Positions 8,613 through 17,946 are shown, numbered from the stretch's first letter. The stretch: 64,000 nucleotides of DNA from Burkholderiales bacterium (GCA_025358485.1 JANYJJ010000140.1:22046-86045); one strand, 5' to 3'. Translations and numbers: made by a program. Notes: generated by a model from the sequence alone, not told the origin.

Positions 8613-9506
8613 ATGACCACAGCCCGATATCACATCGAACACGAAACCCGCTACGCCTACACCGCGCCGGTGTCGCAGTCGTGGCAGTTGGCGCGGCTCA
8701 CACCGCGTGGGTTGCCTTGGCAGACCCTGCTTCAGCAGTCGATACAAATTGATCCGCCGCCTGATGAGCGCCGTGACGCGCGCGACAGCTTTGGCAACAC
8801 CGTGACGCACTTCGGTTTGCACGGTGCGCACCGCGTACTCAGCGTGCGCATGCAGTGCACGGTGGAGGTGGCGGCACGCCACGCCAACACTTCTTTCTTC
8901 GACATGCCCGACCTGCCTTGGCAGGATGTGCGTGCGGTGTTGAATTTGCAGCGGCACGCCGACGACTTGGCCGCCCTCAGCTTGGCCGAAGCCACGCCTT
9001 TGCTGCCTTTGTCGGAAGCCGCTCGCGGGTATGCCGAGCCGTCGTTTCAGCCGGGGCGCTATTGGATGTCGGCGGTGCTGGACTTGATGCACCGCATCCA
9101 CCACGACTTTGAATTTGAAGCGGGCGTGACGACCGTGAGCACCTCGGTGGACGAGGTGCTGCAACAGCGCCGGGGTGTGTGCCAAGACTTTGCACATTTG
9201 ATGTTGGCGTGCTTGCGCGCACACGGTTTGCCTGCGCGTTATGTGTCGGGCTATTTGCTGACCGACCCGCCCGAGGGTCAGCCGCGCCTGATGGGCGTGG
9301 ACGCATCGCATGCGTGGGTGGCGGCCTATGCGCCGGGTTGCGGTTGGATCGAGTTTGACCCCACCAACAACCAACTGGCCGACACGCGCTACATCACCTT
9401 GGCCTGGGGTGCCGACTTTGCCGACGTGGTGCCGCTGCGCGGTGTGATTTTGGGCGGCGGCTCGCAAAGCATGCAGGTGCGGGTGAGCGTGGTGCCGGGG
9501 GATTGA
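8613..9506 (+). CDS. Transglutaminase family protein (COG1305) with N-terminal beta region
   Basis: MTTARYHIEHETRYAYTAPVSQSWQLARLTPRGLPWQ...RRGVCQDFAHLMLACLRAHGLPARYVSGYLL...DASHAWVAAYAPGCGWIEFDPTNN: intact Cys-His-Asp triad context. ORF extends to 8508 through the repeat. Confidence 0.9.
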   Translation: MTTARYHIEHETRYAYTAPVSQSWQLARLTPRGLPWQTLLQQSIQIDPPPDERRDARDSFGNTVTHFGLHGAHRVLSVRMQCTVEVAARHANTSFFDMPDLPWQDVRAVLNLQRHADDLAALSLAEATPLLPLSEAARGYAEPSFQPGRYWMSAVLDLMHRIHHDFEFEAGVTTVSTSVDEVLQQRRGVCQDFAHLMLACLRAHGLPARYVSGYLLTDPPEGQPRLMGVDASHAWVAAYAPGCGWIEFDPTNNQLADTRYITLAWGADFADVVPLRGVILGGGSQSMQVRVSVVPGD

Positions 9507-9512
9507 GGCAAT

Positions 9513-9917
9513 TCAATTCAAGGTAAAGCGCGCCGTGGACGGCTTGCCGTTGACCGTCACCACTGCCACGGCTTTGGTGCCGGGGCCGACCTTGAAGGTG
9601 CCGGTCGCTTCCAGCTTGTCACCGACTGGCTTGAGTTCGACTTCCTGTTTTTCGTTGCCGGTCAGCAGCGTGAGCTTGGCGGTGGCCTTGGCAACATCGG
9701 TGGGCGTGCCGTGGTCGCGCAAGTACAGCCGAATCACTGTGGCTTTGGCGACGAGCTCGTAGTCCAAGGTCTTGCCTTCGACAACCACACCGCCGTGCAA
9801 GGGCTTGTGTTCGTGGGCTGCGTCGTGCTTCGCGCCAGCCGCCTGGGCGGGGCCGGCGATGGCCACGGTCATGGCAGCGACAAAAGCGATCATGGTGATG
9901 AGCTTTAGCTGGTTCAT
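9513..9917 (-). CDS. Small periplasmic protein with signal peptide and His-rich N-terminus, metal-efflux-associated
   Basis: MNQLKLITMIAFVAAMTVAIAGPAQAAGAKHDAAHEHKPLHGGVVVEGKTLDYELVAKATVIRLYLRDHG...; last gene of RND operon. Confidence 0.75.
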   Translation of the reverse strand: MNQLKLITMIAFVAAMTVAIAGPAQAAGAKHDAAHEHKPLHGGVVVEGKTLDYELVAKATVIRLYLRDHGTPTDVAKATAKLTLLTGNEKQEVELKPVGDKLEATGTFKVGPGTKAVAVVTVNGKPSTARFTLN

Positions 9918-9964
9918 AGATTTCCTTATGGTGATTGCAGGGCTGGTGATGAATGGGCAGGCTT

Positions 9965-12900
9965 TCAAAGCGCTTCGGCGTTCTTGTCGTTCGTCAGCCG
10001 CTCGGCGGCTTTGCGGCCGAACAGCCAGAACATCGCGGGCGTCAGAAAGGTGTCGAGCAGGGTTGAGCTGATGAGGCCTGAGAAGATCACCACCGCCACG
10101 GGGTGCAGCACTTCGGTGCCAGGGCGCTCGGCCTCGAACAACAGCGGTGCCAGCGCGAACGCGGTCACCAGCGCAGTCATCAGCACCGGACTCAGCCGTT
10201 CAAGCGACCCGCGCACGATCATCTGTGCGTCGAAACGCTCACCCTCGAAGCGCATCAGGTTGATGTAGTGGCTGACTTTCAAGATGCCGTTGCGCACTGA
10301 AATGCCAGCCAGCGTGATGAAGCCGACCAGCGCGGCCACCGACAAAGGCTGGCCCGACAGCCATAGCCCGAGCACCGCACCGACCAGGGCCAGCGGGATG
10401 TTCACCATGATCACCGCCGACAGCGTCGCCGATTTGTAGCGGCTGTACAGCACCACAAACATCAGCGTCAGCGACACGATGGACAGCAGGCCAACCAAAC
10501 GAGAGGCCTCTTCTTGCGCCTGGAACTGCCCGCCCAAGGTGATGAAGCTGCCCTCGGGCAGTTTGGTGTCGGCCACCACCTTGCGGATGTCGGCCACGAT
10601 CTCCGACAGCGCGCGCCCCGATGCATTGGCCGACAACACAATGCGGCGCTTGCCGTCGTCACGGCTGATCTGGTTGGGGCCGTCGCCGTCCTCGATGCTT
10701 GCCAGCTTAGCCAACGGGACTCGGCCGGTGGGCGTTTCGATCAGGATCTGGCTCAGGCCTTCAATCGAGCGGGCCGACTCGGGCAGCTTGACCACCAGCG
10801 CAAAGCGCCGGCCGCCCTCAACGATCTGCGCGATCTTCTCGCCTTCGACCAGGCTTTGCAGCGTCGCAAGCACCTGCGGCACCGGCATGCCGTATTGCGC
10901 CGCCGCTGCGTAGTCCACCCTCACCTTGATCTGCGGTGCCAGCACCTGCTTTTCGATCTGCAGATCGGCGATGCCCGGGATTTTGGCCAGCCGCTGGCGC
11001 AGCGCATCGGCCTGGCCGCGCAGCGCATCCAGGTCTTCCCCGTAAATTTTCACAGCGATTTGCGAGCGCACACCCGACAACATGTGATCGATGCGGTGCG
11101 AGATGGGCTGGCCAATCTCGATGGCGGCTGGCACGTTGGCCAGCTTGGCGCGAATGTCGGCTTTGACTTCCTCCATGCTGCGCTTGAGTTGGGCCGTCGG
11201 GACGATGCCGACATCGAGCTCACTGACGTGCACGCCCTCGGCGTGTTCGTCCAATTCGGCCCTACCGCTGCGTCGCCCAACGTGCGTCACTTCGGGCACT
11301 TGGCGCACCAGCGTCTCGGCTTGGCGTGCAACCGCCGAGCTCTCGGTCAGCGTGACGCCGGGGTTCAGCCGCAGGCCGATCAGCAGCGTGCCTTCATTGA
11401 AGGGCGGCAAGAAGGTCTTCGGGAAAAAAGGCACGCTGGCGGCTGCGACAGCCACAGCGAAGGCGGCTGCGACGATGGCTGCTTTGGGTCGATTCATCAC
11501 GGCCTGCAGCGCGCCTCGATAACGCGTCTTCAGCCAAGCCAGCAGCTTGGTGTCGCCGTGGTCGAGATTTTTCATGCGTGGCAGCATGTACAAGCTGAGC
11601 ACGGGCGTGACCGTCACCGACACCACCAGCGAGACCAGCGTCGAAACGATGAAGGCGATGCCCAGTGGCACAAAGAGCTTGCCCTCCAGCCCTGGCAGCG
11701 CGAACAACGGCATGAAGACCAAGACGATGATCACCGTTGCGTAGAGGATGGCTGAGCGGACTTCCATCGTGGCTTGGGTCACGATGTCAAGTGGGTTCAG
11801 CCGCAAATCGGCGGGCTTAGAGCGCTCGTCTTTCAGGCGTCGCAGCACGTTTTCGACGCCCACCACCGCATCGTCAACCAGTCCGCCGATGGCGATTGCC
11901 AGGCCGCCCAGCGTCATCGTGTTGATCGACATTCCGAAGTGGCGGAACACCAGCGCCGTGACGAAGATTGAGACGGGAATGGCCGTCAGCGCGATGACAG
12001 TGGGCCGCAGCGTGCCGAGGAAGAAAAACAAAATCACTGCGACGAATATTGAAGCTCCGATCAGTTTTCCTTGCAGCGTGGTGATAGACGCTTCGATGAA
12101 GCTGGCCTGGCGGAACGTGACCCGCGGCGCTTGCATGTCGGCCGGCATCGAAGCTTTCAAGCCCACCAGCGCATCTTCAATCGACTTCGTGAGTGCAATC
12201 GTGTCCGCCGTCGGTTGCTTTTGAATGCCCAGGATGACGGCGGGCCGGCCCTCATAGCCCGCATCGCCGCGCTTGATGGCTGCGGCGAATGTGACCTCAG
12301 CAATTTGGCGCAGCAAGATGGGCTGGGTTTTGTTCGCGGTGATCGCAAGGTTCTTCAGGTCCTCCAGGCGCGATGTGCGGCCCAGGTTGCGGATCAAATA
12401 CTCGCGGCCGTTCAGTTCCAAGAAGCCGCCCGACGTGTTGGCCGAAAAACCTTTCAGCGCGGCCGCAAGCTGGTCGTGTGTGATGCCCAATTCAGCCATG
12501 CGTGCCGTGTTTGGCTGCACCTGAAACTGTCGAACCTCGCCGCCTATCGGGATGACCTGCGCAACGCCGGGCACCGAGAGCAGCCGTGGACGCAGCACCC
12601 AGTCGGCGTACTCACGCACCGCCATCAGGCTGGTTTTCTGCGGATCGACGGGTATGGCGATCTGCATGATTTCACCCATGATCGAACTGATCGGGCCCAT
12701 GCGCGGCACAACGCCTTCGGCCAAGCCTTGTTCCATGGCCGCGAGGCGCTCAGCCACAAGCTGACGGGCGCGGAAGATCTCGGTGCTCCAGTCGAAGGTG
12801 ATGTAGATGAAGGACAAACCGGCCGACGAGCTGGAGCGCACGCTTTGCACACCAGGCAGACCGTTCATCGTTGTTTCGAGCGGGATCGTGATGAGCTGTT

Positions 12901-13084
12901 CGACCTCCTCAGCGGCCATGCCACCGGCCTCCGTCATGATGGTGACTGTGGGCTGGTTGAGATCGGGAAACACATCCACCGGTGTTCGTGACAAGGTGAA
13001 CGCGCCGTAGGCCATTAAAACGACGCTGGCGATCAACACAAGCAGCCGGTTGGCCAAACTGCTGTCGAGAAGTAACTTGAACAT
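9965..13084 (-). CDS. Heavy-metal efflux RND transporter permease (CzcA/CusA family)
   Basis: 1039 aa; MFKLLLDSSLANRLLVLIASVVLMAYGAFTLSRTPVDVFPDLNQPTVTIMTEAGGMAAEEVEQLITIPLE...; TM4 motif AIAIGGLVDDAVVGVENVLRRL. Confidence 0.93.
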   Translation of the reverse strand: MFKLLLDSSLANRLLVLIASVVLMAYGAFTLSRTPVDVFPDLNQPTVTIMTEAGGMAAEEVEQLITIPLETTMNGLPGVQSVRSSSSAGLSFIYITFDWSTEIFRARQLVAERLAAMEQGLAEGVVPRMGPISSIMGEIMQIAIPVDPQKTSLMAVREYADWVLRPRLLSVPGVAQVIPIGGEVRQFQVQPNTARMAELGITHDQLAAALKGFSANTSGGFLELNGREYLIRNLGRTSRLEDLKNLAITANKTQPILLRQIAEVTFAAAIKRGDAGYEGRPAVILGIQKQPTADTIALTKSIEDALVGLKASMPADMQAPRVTFRQASFIEASITTLQGKLIGASIFVAVILFFFLGTLRPTVIALTAIPVSIFVTALVFRHFGMSINTMTLGGLAIAIGGLVDDAVVGVENVLRRLKDERSKPADLRLNPLDIVTQATMEVRSAILYATVIIVLVFMPLFALPGLEGKLFVPLGIAFIVSTLVSLVVSVTVTPVLSLYMLPRMKNLDHGDTKLLAWLKTRYRGALQAVMNRPKAAIVAAAFAVAVAAASVPFFPKTFLPPFNEGTLLIGLRLNPGVTLTESSAVARQAETLVRQVPEVTHVGRRSGRAELDEHAEGVHVSELDVGIVPTAQLKRSMEEVKADIRAKLANVPAAIEIGQPISHRIDHMLSGVRSQIAVKIYGEDLDALRGQADALRQRLAKIPGIADLQIEKQVLAPQIKVRVDYAAAAQYGMPVPQVLATLQSLVEGEKIAQIVEGGRRFALVVKLPESARSIEGLSQILIETPTGRVPLAKLASIEDGDGPNQISRDDGKRRIVLSANASGRALSEIVADIRKVVADTKLPEGSFITLGGQFQAQEEASRLVGLLSIVSLTLMFVVLYSRYKSATLSAVIMVNIPLALVGAVLGLWLSGQPLSVAALVGFITLAGISVRNGILKVSHYINLMRFEGERFDAQMIVRGSLERLSPVLMTALVTAFALAPLLFEAERPGTEVLHPVAVVIFSGLISSTLLDTFLTPAMFWLFGRKAAERLTNDKNAEAL

Positions 13085-14256
13085 CAGCGCACCTGATTGA
13101 TGAGGGTGGCGCCTTGCGTGGCGACGCGGTCACCAGCCTTCAGGCCGGAAGTGACCGCCACATTGATACCGTCGAGCGCATCCGCCGTCACGTTGCGCGG
13201 CTCGAAGCGCTCGTGGGCAGTCTTGACCCAAACGATGGTCTGGTTCGCAGCGTTTTTCATCAGCGACGCAACAGGCACAGCAATGCCTTTCACCTTGTCT
13301 TGAGCCTGAACGAAAACGCGCACGGGCTGGCCCACCGCCAACGTCGTGAGTGCCTTGCCTTCGGCGCGGAACACCAACGGCAGCGCCTGTTCGCGCAAGC
13401 TGCGCACGGCGCCAACAAAAGTCAGTGGAACGCGTTCGTTGCCGACTGCCAAGCTGGCACTTCCGATGCGGGTGAACAAGGCCGTGTCGAAGGCCAGCGC
13501 TTCAATTCGCAGTCGCGTCGGATCGATGATTTCGAAAACCAATTCGCGCGCATCGACCACCTGTCCGGCCACCGCGTTGGCGGAAGCAATCACGCCGGAG
13601 ACTGGCGCGACCAGTGCCTCCCGCGACGACAACCCGTCGCCAACCGCCGCCAAGCGAGCGGCCAGGCTTTGTGCTTCGCTCTCGGCGGTTTCGATGTCTT
13701 TTCGCGGCACCGTGTCGGCCAGTTCCCTCAGCCGGGCGACACGTTTGTCGGCCAGCGCTTTGGCCGCACGCAGCTCGGCCAACTGTGCAGCTTGGTTTGA
13801 GCGTTCGATGGGCGCTGTTGACGACACCACCGTGGCCAGCACTTCGCCCTTGCGCACAGCTTGGCCTGGGTTGGGAAGCCCGCGCGGGCCGGGCTCGATG
13901 CGCCCCGCGTTAAGCGGCTGCACCTTGCCACCGGCGTTCGGGTCCATCACCACTTTGCCGTTCAGCTCGAACGAGCGCGCCAGCTCGCTGGTCTCGGTCA
14001 GCAGCGTTCGCACGCCAAGCTGGCGTTGCGCGGCCTTGGGCAGAAAAACGCTCCCGTCGGCTTGACGTTGTGGCCCGTTGGCGCTGGACGCGGCAGGCGC
14101 GTCGCCGTGGTCGTGGCCTTCCCCTGCCCGCGCTGGCAGCATCAGGCTGATGCACAACATCGCGGCAGCCACGCTTGCGCTGGTAGTCCATACGCTGTTA
14201 GTCCATGCGCTGCGGGTCCATGCGGTGCGGCTGATTGGTGCGTGGGTGAGTTTCAT
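13084..14256 (-). CDS. RND efflux periplasmic adaptor (CzcB/CusB-like)
   Basis: Start MKLTHAPISRTAWTRSAW...; GHDHGDAPAAS; lipoyl/barrel-sandwich region (GRIEPGPRGLPNPGQAVRKGEVLATVVS...LVAPVSGVIASANAVAGQVVDARELVFEIIDPTRL). Upstream-extended ORF reaches 14367. Confidence 0.88.
   Translation of the reverse strand: MKLTHAPISRTAWTRSAWTNSVWTTSASVAAAMLCISLMLPARAGEGHDHGDAPAASSANGPQRQADGSVFLPKAAQRQLGVRTLLTETSELARSFELNGKVVMDPNAGGKVQPLNAGRIEPGPRGLPNPGQAVRKGEVLATVVSSTAPIERSNQAAQLAELRAAKALADKRVARLRELADTVPRKDIETAESEAQSLAARLAAVGDGLSSREALVAPVSGVIASANAVAGQVVDARELVFEIIDPTRLRIEALAFDTALFTRIGSASLAVGNERVPLTFVGAVRSLREQALPLVFRAEGKALTTLAVGQPVRVFVQAQDKVKGIAVPVASLMKNAANQTIVWVKTAHERFEPRNVTADALDGINVAVTSGLKAGDRVATQGATLINQVR
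14184..14228 (-). repeat. 15-bp tandem repeat (3 copies) in the signal-peptide N-region of the RND adaptor
   Basis: TAGTCCATACGCTGT TAGTCCATGCGCTGC GGGTCCATGCGGTGC; encodes RTAWTRSAWTNSVW. Confidence 0.85.
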
Positions 14257-14876
14257 ACGCTGCCTTTGGAAGTGTGTTGACGACCAGCCGACCCACGCCG
14301 ACCGATAAGGATCAAGGCGACCAGCGCAAGCATCGCGGCGGCGGCCCAGCCGACGAGGTCTTTCCATGAACGGACACCCACCGTCTGCGCGGCGAGCTTT
14401 TCGGTGTGTGCTTCTTCATGCAGATCCAGCTCACCGACGAGCAGGTCGGCTTCTTTGCCCGCCGTGACAGTCACGGTGATGGGCAGCACACCAGGCTGCG
14501 GTCTTGCCGCAAGCGTGACTTCGAAGGTGTCGTCGTGCTTGACGGCCTTCAGCTTGTTGCCGCCAATTTCCAGTTCGATCTGGGCGTCGGTCACGGGCGC
14601 GTTGTCTGCGGCCCGGTCCAGGTACAGCGTGATCTGCTTGCCTTGCAGCACGCCGACCAGCTCGAAGGCTTCGGACAAGGCAGTGAAGCGAGGCGTCGGC
14701 TGGCCGTTGGCGGCAGTGCCGACGTTGCTGTTGCTGTTGCCGTGATCGTGGCCGTCGCCAGCCTGCGCAAACGAAGGCATTGAAAGCGCCGCGACGATGC
14801 TCATTGCGGTCATCAAGGTGGTGAATGTCATGGTGGTGGTGCGATAGGTGAATGAGGGGGTCGGTGTTTGATTCAT
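14253..14876 (-). CDS. Periplasmic membrane-anchored protein of RND metal-efflux operon (unknown family)
   Basis: Signal sequence ...TFTTLMTAMSIVAALSMPSFAQAGDGHDHGNSNSNVG, soluble domain, C-terminal TM helix (LVGWAAAAMLALVALILIGRR). Start uncertain (14876 or 14831). Confidence 0.75.
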   Translation of the reverse strand: MNQTPTPSFTYRTTTMTFTTLMTAMSIVAALSMPSFAQAGDGHDHGNSNSNVGTAANGQPTPRFTALSEAFELVGVLQGKQITLYLDRAADNAPVTDAQIELEIGGNKLKAVKHDDTFEVTLAARPQPGVLPITVTVTAGKEADLLVGELDLHEEAHTEKLAAQTVGVRSWKDLVGWAAAAMLALVALILIGRRGSAGRQHTSKGSV

Positions 14877-16159
14877 TGAGGCAACAGGCCGAGCGCTTGA
14901 CGCCACGCCGAGATCGCGGCGGCCACGTCGATGCGGCTGCGCGCGGCTTGACGATCGGCCTCGGTCGCCTCGTTCTCAATGCGCAGACGTGACGGCAAAT
15001 CGCTCTCGCCCAGGCGGAAGGACTTTTCAAAAAACCCCCGCGTCTCGCGCGCCAGCGTCGCGCGGCGCTCGGCAAAGGCCGTCTGCATGCGCGCAGCTTC
15101 CAGGCGTGCTTGCGCGGCCTCGCGCTCCGACAGCAGGCGCACACGTTCGAGGGCAACGCTGGCCTGTGCCTCGACTGCCTCGGCCCGTGCAGTTGCCACT
15201 CGCCCGTCGTGGCGCGGCCCGCCGCCAAACGGCAGGCGCAGCGCCAGCGTCACGGTTTGTCCGTATTTTTCACTGGCAATGCTGCGGTCGCGCGTGGTCG
15301 TCAGGGTCAGCTCGGGGTTGCTGCGCGCCTGCGTGACGGCCAGCGTTGCAGCGCGATCAGCAAGCGCGGATCGGTCTTGCAACTCTGCCAAGGCCGGATG
15401 CAAGCCGCCATCGTTCGCCGAACTTGCAGCAGGTTCAGGTTCAGGCTCAGGCAGAACCGATGCTGCTAAAGCCACCTCTGCAACGCTGCCCGCCTGTGCC
15501 TGGATCAGCAGGCGCGCTGCGGCGGCGGTGGCCTTGGCATGCGCCACGACCGCTTCGGCGGCCGCGACTGCGCCGTCGGCCTGATGCTGGTCTGCACGTG
15601 CAAGTTCACCGGCCTTGGCACGCCGTGCCACGTCGCTGGCAACTCGGCGCGCACTTTCGAGCTGCCCAAGCGCGATCTCGGCCTCGGCGGCAGTGCGTTG
15701 CCAAGCCCACCAAGCTTCGCGCACGGTGGCGGCCAAGCGCAAGCGCGCAGCCGCCGTGCGACTCTCCACCACCACCGCCTGCGCATCGGCCAAAGCGGCG
15801 GTGCCTGCGCGCTCGCCGGGCAGCCACAAAGGCACGGCGATGCCGACCTCGAGTTCGCGCAACCCGTCGTTGCGGGTGAGTCGGTCGGTCTTGTGGCTCA
15901 CCTCGAAAGCCGGTGGCTCTGGTGTCCAGGCCTGCGCCCCTTGGCGCTGCGCTTGGGCGGCGTCGCGGCGAGCCAGCAGCGCCTGTGCTTCTGGCTGGCG
16001 GGCCCAGGCGACTTCGAAAAGCTCTTTCAGACCTTGCGCGCTCGCAGCGGTTGGTACTTGAGCCCACACGCCTACAGAGGCCGTGATTAGAGATGCGGCA
16101 GACAAGAGCTGCCACGCGCGGGTTGTGATTTGTGTTCTCGGATCCATCCGATGCTCCAT
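14873..16159 (-). CDS. TolC family outer membrane protein (CzcC-like)
   Basis: Signal peptide (MDPRTQITTRAWQLLSAASLITASVGVWAQ), heptad-rich helices, LPFGGGPRHDGRVATARAEAVEAQA; PEPEPEP linker. Start uncertain (16159 or 16147). Confidence 0.85.
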   Translation of the reverse strand: MEHRMDPRTQITTRAWQLLSAASLITASVGVWAQVPTAASAQGLKELFEVAWARQPEAQALLARRDAAQAQRQGAQAWTPEPPAFEVSHKTDRLTRNDGLRELEVGIAVPLWLPGERAGTAALADAQAVVVESRTAAARLRLAATVREAWWAWQRTAAEAEIALGQLESARRVASDVARRAKAGELARADQHQADGAVAAAEAVVAHAKATAAAARLLIQAQAGSVAEVALAASVLPEPEPEPAASSANDGGLHPALAELQDRSALADRAATLAVTQARSNPELTLTTTRDRSIASEKYGQTVTLALRLPFGGGPRHDGRVATARAEAVEAQASVALERVRLLSEREAAQARLEAARMQTAFAERRATLARETRGFFEKSFRLGESDLPSRLRIENEATEADRQAARSRIDVAAAISAWRQALGLLPQ

Positions 16160-16294
16160 GTTGTGGGGGACACAGGAGACCGGCAAGTTGCGACCATGTG
16201 GCCGCACAGTCCTGGGCGGGCCGTCGCAGACGAACTGCAACGGCGCGCTCAGGCGCAAACGGGATTCAGGAAAAAACTGAAGCCGCCTCGCCGA

Positions 16295-16678
16295 TCAGGC
16301 AAGGCGTGCCCACCGGGGGCGTTCAGGCTGCGCTGGCGCACGCTCGGCCAGCGCCGGATCGCTGAAGGTCGGCGGTGCGCTCGCCATGGCTGGAGACAGC
16401 TGGCTCGAACCCAAGTCGACCACCACAGCGCTGTGGCAATGACAGTGGCAATTTCCGCAGTCGGGCTCTGTCGCCGTCGAACCGGTTGCGTCGCTGACTG
16501 CGTCGGTCTTTGCCGAAGCGTCTGCGTCTGCCTGCACAGCACTGTGCTGGTGTGACGCGTGGTCACTTTCGCGGTCGGGCGTGCTGCTCGACGTGTTCGC
16601 GCAATAACCGCCTACCGCGGCCCAGGAGAGCTGAAGAGGCAAGATTGCGAGCACAAGGATGAGTAACCAGCGGCGCAT
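16295..16678 (-). CDS. CzcI-like cobalt-zinc-cadmium resistance accessory protein
   Basis: MRRWLLILVLAILPLQLSWAAVGGYCANTSSS...SDHASHQHSAV...EPDCGNCHCHCHSA: signal peptide plus His/Cys-rich segment; upstream of TolC-CzcB-CzcA. Confidence 0.75.
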   Translation of the reverse strand: MRRWLLILVLAILPLQLSWAAVGGYCANTSSSTPDRESDHASHQHSAVQADADASAKTDAVSDATGSTATEPDCGNCHCHCHSAVVVDLGSSQLSPAMASAPPTFSDPALAERAPAQPERPRWARLA

Positions 16679-16792
16679 TCGTCAAGTGTATTACTCAGAC
16701 ACGCTTGAGGGTTTTGGGTTTGCCGTCAGCAAGTCAATGACTGTCTGGTCTCAGCTCGTGCGTGTGAGCGGTGCAACAGCGACTTCCGATCC

Positions 16793-17326
16793 TCAAGCGA
16801 AGAAGCTTGAGAAGCCACCCACCAGCGCGCCACCCGCCACCAACCACATGGGGCTGATCTTGGTTCGCAAGGTCAACACGACCGTTGCGGCCACCAAGGC
16901 CATACTGACTGCATGGCCGTGTGTGGGCGCAGTCAACAACCAACCGGTGGCCACGATCAAGCCCAAGGTGATGGGGGCCATGCCGCTGGTGAAGGCGCGC
17001 ACGCCGCGTGATTCGCGGTGTTTCGCGGCCCAGCGCGTGGCCCACAGCGACACGACGGTGGAGGGCAACAAAATGCCCGCCATCGTGGCGAAGGCACCCC
17101 ACGCGCCAGCGGTGTTCCAACCCAGCACGGCCACAAACAACACATTCGGGCCGGGAGCGGCTTGGGCGATGGCGATGGAGGCGTTGAACTGCGCGTCGGT
17201 CAGCCAATGGTGCTCCGTCACCAAAAAGCGGTGCATGTCGGGCGCTGTGGTGATGGCACCGCCCACGGCCAACAAACTCAGCATCAGGAAGTGGTTGAAC
17301 AGCCCCCACAGCTCGGCCGCGCTCAT
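16793..17326 (-). CDS. Chromate transporter, single-domain half
   Basis: MSAAELWGLFNHFLMLSLLAVGGAITTAPDMHRFLV...NASIAIAQAAPGPNVLFVAVLGW: CHR-domain pattern; ATG overlaps upstream stop (ATGA at 17323-17326). Confidence 0.85.
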   Translation of the reverse strand: MSAAELWGLFNHFLMLSLLAVGGAITTAPDMHRFLVTEHHWLTDAQFNASIAIAQAAPGPNVLFVAVLGWNTAGAWGAFATMAGILLPSTVVSLWATRWAAKHRESRGVRAFTSGMAPITLGLIVATGWLLTAPTHGHAVSMALVAATVVLTLRTKISPMWLVAGGALVGGFSSFFA

Positions 17327-17940
17327 GGTTTGACGCCTGCGTGCCCAGCACGCCGAACTTGCCCCCAGCGCCACCACGCAGCCGCCATGGCTGCGCTGCC
17401 CAAGCCCAACAACACCCACACCAAAGGCCAGCGCATCCATGCCACCGCAGCAAAAGTAAGTGCGGCCAAAGTCAAACACATGGGCAGGCCCAGCACATTG
17501 GTTTTAAGGGTGGTCAGCAGCTTGAAGCCTGTCGACAAAATCAAGCCCGCCGCGACCGCGCCCATGCCGCGCAGCGCGCCACTCACCACCGCGTTGTCGG
17601 CGAACTGTGTGTACAGGGCGGTCAGCATCAAGACTATCACCAAGGGCACCAACAGCATGCCGCCCAAGGCCGCCAATGCGCCGCGCCAACCGAAATAGCG
17701 GTCGCCCACCATCAACGACAAGTTCACGATGTTGGGCCCCGGCAAAATTTGGCCTATGGACAGCATCTCCACAAACTGCGCCTTGTTCAACCAGCGCCTC
17801 TGCTCTACCAACACGCGCTGCGCCACCGGCAAGACACCGCCAAAACCTTGCAGCGCCAGCGTGTTGAAGGTGAAGAAAATGTCTTTCAGCGACCGCGGCT
17901 GGGCTTCATTTTCAGAAGCGTCAAGTTCATGCAAGATCAT
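17323..17940 (-). CDS. Chromate transporter, single-domain half
   Basis: LKDIFFTFNTLALQGFGGVLPVAQRVLVEQRRWLNKAQFVEMLSIGQILPGPNIVNLSLMVGDRYFGWRGA. Confidence 0.88.
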   Translation of the reverse strand: MILHELDASENEAQPRSLKDIFFTFNTLALQGFGGVLPVAQRVLVEQRRWLNKAQFVEMLSIGQILPGPNIVNLSLMVGDRYFGWRGALAALGGMLLVPLVIVLMLTALYTQFADNAVVSGALRGMGAVAAGLILSTGFKLLTTLKTNVLGLPMCLTLAALTFAAVAWMRWPLVWVLLGLGSAAMAAAWWRWGQVRRAGHAGVKP

Positions 17941-17946
17941 GCAAGC

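Noticed and set aside
10514-12991. Plus-strand ORFs of 413 and 306 aa opposite the RND pump
   Set aside because: Low-complexity His/Gln/Arg-rich shadow translations; the minus-strand RND protein is unambiguous.
17323-17326. Frameshifted full-length chromate transporter (pseudogene)
   Set aside because: Each half is a complete CHR domain, and the junction is a normal ATGA start-stop overlap.
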